The translations under genes were made by a program, and so were the position numbers. From assembly GCA_016711435.1 (NCBI GenBank), contig JADJSY010000023.1:82042-146041 (forward strand): 64,000 nucleotides of DNA, read 5' to 3'. The notes under the pieces were generated by a model, which saw only the letters and a list, made by a program, of their open reading frames with translations, had not been told where the DNA came from and made no database searches. Within the stretch, counting starts at the first letter, position 1, and every line of letters begins with the position of its first letter. Below are positions 57,503-64,000 of this stretch, one piece after another. The DNA is from Lewinellaceae bacterium. GTDB taxonomy: Bacteria; Bacteroidota; Bacteroidia; Chitinophagales; Saprospiraceae.

Positions 57503-60344
57503 ATGTACCATTTTTACAAACCATCTTGTACCCTGGCATTTTTCATACTCGCTCCCTTGTTTGTTTTTGCGCAGCGCTATTCCATTTCCGGAACCGTTCA
57601 GGATGCCAATACGAAAGAAGCGCTCATTGGAGCCACCATTTCACTTGAAAACACCTTGCTGGGCGCTATTTCGGATATAAATGGCGCGTTCTACATTGCA
57701 GATATTCCCCCTGCAAAGCGTCCGTGTTCGCGTTTCCCTCACCGGCTACACGACTAAAGTATTTCGCCACGACTTCGCCAAAGGTCCCGCTGTTTTTTCA
57801 GTACAATTAGATCCCGACGGCATCAGCCTCGCCCAGGTGGAAATCAAAGGCAAAGCAGAAGGTCAAATCCGGGCTATGATCGAACAAAAAAGGGCGGAAA
57901 GTATTAAAAATATCGTCTCAGCCGAACAAATCGCCACTTTTCCCGACATGAACGCGGCCGAGGTGATGCAACGTATTCCAGGTATCACGCTCCAGCGCGA
58001 TCAGGGCGAAGGGCGTTTTGTACAATTGCGCGGCACCCCTCCGGAACTGACTAATTTTAACATAAACGGCGAACAGATTCCTTCCCCCCAGGGCGGCGTG
58101 CGCTATGTCGGCATGGACATTATTCCCGCAGACCAGATCGAATTCATCGAAGTGTCCAAAGTGATGACGCCCGACATGGACGCCGACGGCATCGGCGGCT
58201 CGGTCAATATAAAAACAAAAGAAGCCGCCGGGGAGCTGCCCGATATCCGCGCTACCATCGCCGGAGGCTACAATAACCTGCGGCAAACACCGAACTACCA
58301 ACTGCAATACACTTATAGCCAGCGGTTTGGACGTTTTGGATTTAACCTCAACAGTAGTTTTTTTCAAAACAACCAGGGCACCGACAATGTGGAATACGAC
58401 TTCGCCAAAGGCCCGTTTTTTGGGAGCCAGGACTCGGGGGTGAACAATTATTTCGTGCAATTCCGCGAGGTGCAATTCCGCCACTACGACATCACGCGCA
58501 CCCGTATCAGCGTGGCGCCGACGCTGGATTACCGTTTCAATAAAAATTCCTTCGTTTATCTAGGGCCATGTACAACCGCTTCACCGACGACGAAGTACGC
58601 CGCCGCAAAATCTATGAACTGGACGACGCGCTTTCCTATGAATATTATCTCTACGGCGGGGTCATCCACGACGTACGGGCGCGGCAGAAAAGGCAGGAAT
58701 TGAGTACGTTGAGTTTGGGCGGCGAACATAAAATCGGGCGGGCGACGCTGGATTATCAGGTTTTTGTGGCCTATGCCCGGGAGCAGGAGCCCGACCGGCT
58801 CGAAGCGGAATTTGAAAGTCCGGGGCAGGCTATCGCCACGCGGTTCAACCTCGACGACCCGGAATACACACGCGCTGAATTTCCCAATGCAAACAACGCG
58901 CCCAACGCCACCGACTACGACAATTTTGAACTGGATAATTTGCTGCTCGAGAACCGCAAGGTACGTGACGTGAATTATACGCCGCGTATCAACCTTACTT
59001 TGCCTTACATTTTAAATGCCAACAACAGCGGCTACATTAAATTCGGCGGAAAAATAAGGGCCAAAAACAAGGAACGCAATATTGAATCGCAGCAATTTGC
59101 CGCCTATTTTGAAAACCGCTGGGGTACCCCGGCGAAGGTCCAAAACTTTCGCTGGCCACCGTGAACAACGGTTTCCGCGACGACAATCTGCTGGACAAGG
59201 GCTACTTGTTGGAGTTCATGCCTTCGGCAGAAAAGATGCGCAATTTCTACGAATTTTACCCGCAGCATTTCATCTTCGACCGCGTCGGCACCAAAACCCA
59301 ATCGTTCGGTGAAGATTACGAAGCCCAAGAACGGATTTATGCCGCTTATGGCATGGTACGTCACGATTTCAACCGGCTCATGATGATTGCCGGTTTGCGT
59401 TCTGAACGCACCGATATCGACTACACCGGCGCGAAAGTACTCACGGACGGCAACAAATTCCTCGGCATCGACACCCTGACCGACCAGCGCACCCACGAGT
59501 TTTGGCTCTCTCAGGTGCAACTGAAATACGACGTCAACGACAATTTCAACCTCCGCGCTGCGCTCACCTACACCTACTCGCGCCCCAATTTCGACGATGT
59601 ATTGCCTTACCGCGAACAGGATCGCGACGAAGTGAAATTTGGCAATCCCGGACCTGCTGCCGAACGGTATTTGAAAAAAGGCATCCTCTCCGGCGGGGTG
59701 TTTTACAAACGAATAGACGATTTCATTTTCTTTTTCAAACGTTTCGCCCACGAAGGCGACCCAAAGGATTTCGGGCTGGTGGAAATCACTAAAGCAGTCA
59801 ACGGCAACAAGGCATCAGTATATGGCGCTGAATTGCAGGCACAGGCCAAATTTGATTTTCTGCCCGGGTTTTTGAGCCGTTTCGGCGTTTACTCCAATTA
59901 CACCTATACCTACCGGAGGCGGAAATTCACAAACGTTTTCCGCCAATTTCACCGATGCGGTCGTGGTTTCGGCGAAGACGACGTGGAAATCTGAACCCTT
60001 CCGGAGAGCAGGAAAAAATCACCCTGCCCGGTCAGGCGCGACACACCGCCAATCTGGCCCTTTTTTATGATGCCAAAAAACTATTCGTGCGACTCACCGG
60101 AAACTACCACGACGCTTTTCTGTATCAACTTGGCGCTGACAAGGATTTAGATGAATACTACGACAAAGAATTTCGCCTCGACTTTACGGCCAACTACGAT
60201 TTGACGCGCCACCTGAATGCCTTCGTAGACGTTATCAACATGACCAACACACCCCTGCGCTACTACCTTGGCACACCCAACCGCATCAAGCAACAGGAAT
60301 TTTACTCCTGGTGGACGCGTGTAGGCATCAAATTGAATTTCTGA
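57503..60344 (+). CDS. TonB-dependent receptor with N-terminal carboxypeptidase-like domain (frameshifted)
   Basis: An outer-membrane receptor of about 946 residues. Order: signal peptide (LAFFILAPLFVFAQ); regulatory-like domain (ISGTVQDANTKEALIGATIS); plug domain (MNAAEVMQRIPGITLQRDQG, VQLRGTPPELTNFNINGEQI, MTPDMDADGIGGSVNIKTKE); and a 22-strand barrel ending TRVGIKLNF. The plug resembles the Caulobacter/Xanthomonas TonB group. Breaks near 57710 (extra C), 58565 (missing G), 59122 (missing G) and 59945-59990 join smoothly when corrected. In the barrel, KFGNPGPAAERYLKKG lacks about a dozen residues usual after GNP, so a small in-frame loss is possible. It precedes the phytase gene by 32 bases, so phytate breakdown products are its likely cargo (inference). 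Confidence 0.88.
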
Positions 60345-60376
60345 TACATCTACAACCTACGCTAAGTCAAACATAC

Positions 60377-61569
60377 ATGAGCACCCGCCGTATTTTACCC
60401 TTTGCCCTGGCTTGCCTCGCATGGGCTTCCTGCCAAACCGACGCGCCTAAACCGGCCACCCTGACCGAAGAACAACTCGAAGCCCGCGAAGACTCGTTGG
60501 AATACGCCGAAGCGCGCGCCAAACAGGCCAAAATCACAGCCTTCGTTGTGCCGGATGCCGAAACCGGCGCCGTGCATTCGCCCCACGCCGACGACGATGC
60601 CGCCGACGATATGGCAATTTGGGTAAATGCCGCCGATGCCGAAAAAAGCCTCATTATCGGTACCAATAAGACGGGCGGTGTGGTGGTGTTCGACTTGCAG
60701 GGTGCTGAAAAGGCCTTCTACCCGACCGGACGCATCAACAACATCGACGTGATGTACGGCTTTGGGCTGGGTAAGCAGCAAGTTGACCTAGTGGGTTGCA
60801 CCAACCGCAGCGATCAATCCATTGATTTGTTTCAACTCAACCCTACCAACGGAACGCTTTCCGACATCGCTGCCGGCACTTTGAAAATTGACACCAACCT
60901 GGTGAAAGACGTGTATGGTTTTTTGTTTTACCACAGCAAGAAACCCTATTTATTCGTCAGTGGAAAAAATGGCACGGTACAACAATTTGAGATGCCTAAC
61001 ACCCGACAATAAATTGGACCTAAAACTGGTGCGACCAAACTGCGATTCGCAAACCGAAGGTATGGTAGCCGACGAAGATTTCGGCGTGCTTTACGTCGGC
61101 GAAGAAGATAAAGGCATTTGGAAAATGCTCGCCGAACCCGACGGCGGCAACCGGCGCACCCTGCTGAACACAAGCGGCGAAGACAATCCGAACATCGCCT
61201 ACGACGTAGAGGGGCTGACGCGCTTTACAAAATAAACGGCAGCGGCGGTTATCTGTTGGTCAGTTCGCAGGGCAATTTTTTCCTACGCCGTATTTGAGCG
61301 CCGGCGAGAATCGTTACCTCGGCAGTTTTAAAATCACCGACTTCGAAACGGTAGACGGCGTGGAAGAAACCGACGGCATCGATGTGGTGAGTGTGCCATT
61401 GGGCAAAACTTTCCCGAAAGGGTTGTTCGTGGCCCAGGACGGCTTTAATTATGACCAGGGGAAATTGCAGCGGCAGAATTTCAAGATGCTACGCTGGGAA
61501 AAAATCGGGGCGTTGTTCGGGAAGAATGGAGAAAAGGAATGCCACATTGCAAGGGCAAAAAAGCAATGA
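60377..61569 (+). CDS. Beta-propeller phytase, lipoprotein (frameshifted)
   Basis: This enzyme releases phosphate from phytate in a calcium-dependent six-bladed propeller. A lipobox (FALACLAWASC) anchors it. Family motifs in order: DDDAADDMAIWVNAADAEKS, IIGTNKTGGVVVFDLQG, INNIDVMYGF, CTNRSDQSIDLFQL, DSQTEGMVADEDFGVLYVGE, DVEGLTRF, GGYLLVSSQGN, ETDGIDVVSVPLG, FPKGLFVAQDGFN. The frame breaks near 61005, 61222 and 61280, and the order of motifs across the breaks is exactly that of an intact phytase of about 397 residues. It follows the TonB receptor closely and is probably cotranscribed. Confidence 0.9.
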
Positions 61570-61600
61570 GAATTACATTGATTTTGCCCTTTTTATTCCT

Positions 61601-63193
61601 TTAATTTAACCAAAAGAAACTCACGTTCTCACAACCCTCACTACTCACGACCAGCTCCTCCCGCACCACCACCATCGCCTTATCCCGCATATCCATCCAC
61701 GCCTGTTCCGTCGTTTCGTTCCATTTTTTGCGGTCTGTTTTTTTGGCAAGACCGATAAACACATCCATGAACCGCTCGTAAGCCGCCGCGTCGAATTGCT
61801 GGTGTTTGCCGTTGCTGAGGATTTGCCGGAACAGCGCTTCTTTTTTGTCTAAGTCGATCAGCACGTCCATCGCCATTTGCAGCATGGTGTGCTGCCGCTC
61901 CCGGTTGGTGAAATGACTGCGGTCGGCTTCGGGCATATCTTCCAGAAACAGCGTGTAAAATTCATTGATAAACTCCTTGTTGAAGGCTAAGCAACGCCGG
62001 TAACTATTGCGCAGCAAACTGGCGTCGTCATCTCTTTTCATACTCAACTGGCGGAAACGATGCAACACATCATGCAGGTCATCGAAACGATTGGAGGGCT
62101 TTTCTTCCAGCATTTTTTCGATCATTTCCATTAATTCCTTATCCTCAATGACGGACAAAACTTCTTTGCGATGGCGTTTGTCCTTAAAAAACTGTTCGCG
62201 GTTGGCGATGATGTCCATCACGGAATCGCCTGTGAACAAGTCGCGGCCCGTCAGCAGTTTAAACGCCACCAGTCCGATGGAAAACTGGTCGGAGAAGCGC
62301 ATGGATTGAAAACTGAGCGGTTCGCCGTCGCCGCGCAGGTATTCGGGACTGAGGTACTGGCAATCTTCCCGGAATTTACCGAGGGTTCGATCGCTCATAC
62401 CCGCCTTGATGATGTCGAAAGGGGAAATCATCATGTGTTGCTCTTCGTCGATGTATATTTTGGAAGGGCGAATGTTGGAATGCAGAATCTTTTTCTGGCG
62501 CAGGTAACTGAGCGCGTCGGCCAACTGGAACAGCCAGTCGACGGCCTGGGAAGCCGGACGAGGCCCTGTTTTTTCGAGTACGATGGGCAAGGTCGGGCCG
62601 TTGACGTATTCACAAATAATATAAAACGGAAAACGGTCGAGCGATTCGCCCAGCAACTTGATGATATTGCGGTGTTTCAACTGTGAAACAGCCCGGATTT
62701 CGTTTTTGATTTCATCCGATAAAACGGGCACTTTCAACACCTTGGTCACGACCCGGCGGTGGGTAAACACATCTTTCAGCAAAAAAATAAGCGCCGAGTT
62801 GCCATCGCCCAGCGATTTTTCAATGTCGTAATACCCGCGCAAACGTTGTCCCATCACTTCCAGCACAATCTGGATCTGGTCGGACACGCCGCGCAGCAAC
62901 AACTCCGGCTGGGTCGTATTCAGGTACTGGGGCAGCGCCATTTTGAACATTTCCAGTTCAGACAGGAAAGCATGCCGGATGCGGTTGAGTTCCAGGTTTT
63001 TATCGTCAAACCCAAGGGTACCCGCGTTGTCGTCGTATTTCAGGTTGGTCAACTGGCCCTGCAACTGCTTGATATTCAGTTCCATTTTATCATACAACTG
63101 CGCAAATTGACCAAAGCGCTCGAACGCCGTTTCCAGGCCGTCTTTCCCGATAACCGTTTCAATTCGGAAATCTGATGTTTTTTTATCTGCCAT
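61601..63193 (-). CDS. Pseudokinase with C-terminal globin-like domain, 530 aa
   Basis: Residues 1-110 are helical and unassigned. A protein-kinase fold spans about 120-385: glycine loop SLGDGNSALIF, the ATP lysine K151 in VVTKVLKV, E165 of the C-helix, and the SPE motif LSPEYLRGDG. But the catalytic HRD is H238-S239-N240, and DFG is replaced by SPF at 257-259, so the catalytic base and the metal-binding aspartate are both lost. Residues 391-511 (RNSYRRCLAFNKEFINEFYT, TNRERQHTMLQMAMDVLIDL, KHQQFDAAAYERFMDVFIGL) match the pattern of a bacterial globin, with H464 as candidate haem ligand. No signal peptide or membrane helix. Function unknown. Confidence 0.8.
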   Translation of the reverse strand: MADKKTSDFRIETVIGKDGLETAFERFGQFAQLYDKMELNIKQLQGQLTNLKYDDNAGTLGFDDKNLELNRIRHAFLSELEMFKMALPQYLNTTQPELLLRGVSDQIQIVLEVMGQRLRGYYDIEKSLGDGNSALIFLLKDVFTHRRVVTKVLKVPVLSDEIKNEIRAVSQLKHRNIIKLLGESLDRFPFYIICEYVNGPTLPIVLEKTGPRPASQAVDWLFQLADALSYLRQKKILHSNIRPSKIYIDEEQHMMISPFDIIKAGMSDRTLGKFREDCQYLSPEYLRGDGEPLSFQSMRFSDQFSIGLVAFKLLTGRDLFTGDSVMDIIANREQFFKDKRHRKEVLSVIEDKELMEMIEKMLEEKPSNRFDDLHDVLHRFRQLSMKRDDDASLLRNSYRRCLAFNKEFINEFYTLFLEDMPEADRSHFTNRERQHTMLQMAMDVLIDLDKKEALFRQILSNGKHQQFDAAAYERFMDVFIGLAKKTDRKKWNETTEQAWMDMRDKAMVVVREELVVSSEGCENVSFFWLN

Positions 63194-63201
63194 ATTTAAG
63201 T

Positions 63202-63281
63202 AGTTATCCGTTATTAGTTATTGGTTATCTGTGTTGATAATCAAGCATTTGCAAAGAATTTAATCTAAACTATTTTGTCTG
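63202..63281 (+). repeat. Dispersed 80-bp element (TTATC family) upstream of the pseudokinase gene
   Basis: AGTTATCCGTTATTAGTTATTGG words, then TGTTGATAATCAAGCATTTGCAAAG, starting 9 bases before the start codon of the minus-strand gene. It is the best-preserved full copy together with that at 22311. Confidence 0.75.
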
Positions 63282-63437
63282 ATATACTTATAGTGAACAC
63301 AAAGTGGTTTTGAACGAGAAGGTGTATTAATTCACTGATTACCAATGCTTTCTCAACCATCAACATTCTCAACCTCTCAACTTTTAGTATATTACAACCC
63401 AAAAGTGCTGAGAATCAATTTGTTTTGCAGCACTTTA

Positions 63438-64000
63438 TTGAAAAAAACGATACAAGTATATTTAAAACCCGGCAAAGAAGGGCCTGTTTTGCGCTTTCAC
63501 CCCTGGATTTTTTCCGGCGCCATCGCCCGCATTGAAGGAAAGCCCGAAGACGGCGATGTGGTGGAAGTGTACGACCGCAGCAAACAACTGCTCGGCGTGG
63601 GCCATTTTCACCACGGCAGCATTGCCGTGCGACTGCTCAGTTTCGGGCCGGCCAATGTGCTGGAACTGGAATTCTGGGTGCAAAAACTGCAACAGGCGCT
63701 GACAGTGCGTCAAACGGCGCTACATAGTGCCGAAACAACGGATTGCTACCGACTGGTGCACGGTGAAGGCGACGGCCTCTCCGGTCTCATCGTGGACGTA
63801 TACGGCCCGGTTGCGGTGGTCCAGTGCCACAGCATCGGGATGCACCGGCAACGGGCGCTTATTGCCGAAGCACTGCGGGAGGTGCTGGGAGATGCCCTGC
63901 AAGCGATTTATGACAAAAGTTATGAATCGCTCCCGCCCAAATACGCTGAAAACCAACCCAATAGTTACTTATGGTCGGCTAGCATTTCTCCACCGGAAAA
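63438..64000 (+). CDS. RlmI-like class I SAM-dependent rRNA methyltransferase (3' partial)
   Basis: The gene runs off the right edge. The N-terminal PUA domain (IQVYLKPGKEGPVLRFHPWI, FSGAIARIEGKPEDGDVVEV) and the linker (YRLVHGEGDGLSGLIVDVYG) are those of the RlmI/YccW group, which methylates a 23S rRNA cytosine. No ATG is available near the domain start. TTG at 63438 (LKKTIQVYL) or GTG at 63405 are possible; the start also follows a run of seven A that may hide an indel. The methyltransferase domain itself lies beyond the window. Confidence 0.88.
   Translation, partial: MKKTIQVYLKPGKEGPVLRFHPWIFSGAIARIEGKPEDGDVVEVYDRSKQLLGVGHFHHGSIAVRLLSFGPANVLELEFWVQKLQQALTVRQTALHSAETTDCYRLVHGEGDGLSGLIVDVYGPVAVVQCHSIGMHRQRALIAEALREVLGDALQAIYDKSYESLPPKYAENQPNSYLWSASISPPE

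Overview
The window is chromosomal DNA of a member of the Bacteroidota. The evidence is type IX secretion sorting tails on several secreted proteins, a gliding-motility C-terminal domain at the left edge, a gldD gene, a one-protein hybrid two-component regulator (HTCS), a TonB-dependent receptor beside a secreted phytase, an atp operon in the Bacteroidota order, and promoter boxes of the form TAnnTTTG. Saprospiria or a relative is my best guess, but that placement is inference.

Layout. 1-2.2 kb: 3' end of a giant repeat adhesin. 3.1-7.2 kb: HTCS regulator. 7.9-18 kb: sodium bioenergetics, with nqrABCDEF, the flavin transferase apbE, the maturation factor nqrM on the opposite strand, a CBS protein and an NhaD-type Na+/H+ antiporter. 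18.2-25.1 kb, mostly minus strand: pullulanase, DUF3179 protein, two AhpD-like proteins, YqgE/AlgH, fabD and a small conserved protein. 25.3-30.2 kb: ilvE, a UPF0175/DUF3368 toxin-antitoxin-like pair with a damaged toxin, an outer-envelope protein and a MacB/FtsX-type permease. 30.5-36.2 kb: atpB-E-F-H-A-G (no atpD or atpC here). 36.7-43 kb: secreted intradiol dioxygenase-like protein, DNA/RNA nuclease, gldD, PaaE-like reductase, lipoprotein, di-haem peroxidase. 43-47 kb: a four-gene minus-strand operon for a membrane/coiled-coil/OmpA assembly. 47.3-49.4 kb: glycosyltransferase, aldo/keto reductase, small membrane protein. 49.7-61.6 kb: a probable organophosphate-scavenging region (giant phytase-like secreted protein, a two-domain secreted protein, TonB receptor, beta-propeller phytase). 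61.6-63.2 kb: pseudokinase with a globin-like C-terminus. 63.4 kb to the end: start of an RlmI-like rRNA methyltransferase.

Two features run through the whole window. First, almost every intergenic gap, including gaps inside the nqr and atp operons, is filled by low-complexity arms of short degenerate words arranged as long inverted repeats, or by a dispersed element of about 80 bp. Three gaps carry one related palindrome with the same apex sequence. Second, many reading frames are broken by single-base indels, mostly in homopolymers and densest at 53-61.5 kb. Near-identical internal repeats show these as missing bases, so they look like consensus errors rather than decay. I joined such fragments into single genes and state where each break lies.

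No rRNA, tRNA, CRISPR array, transposase or prophage gene was seen.
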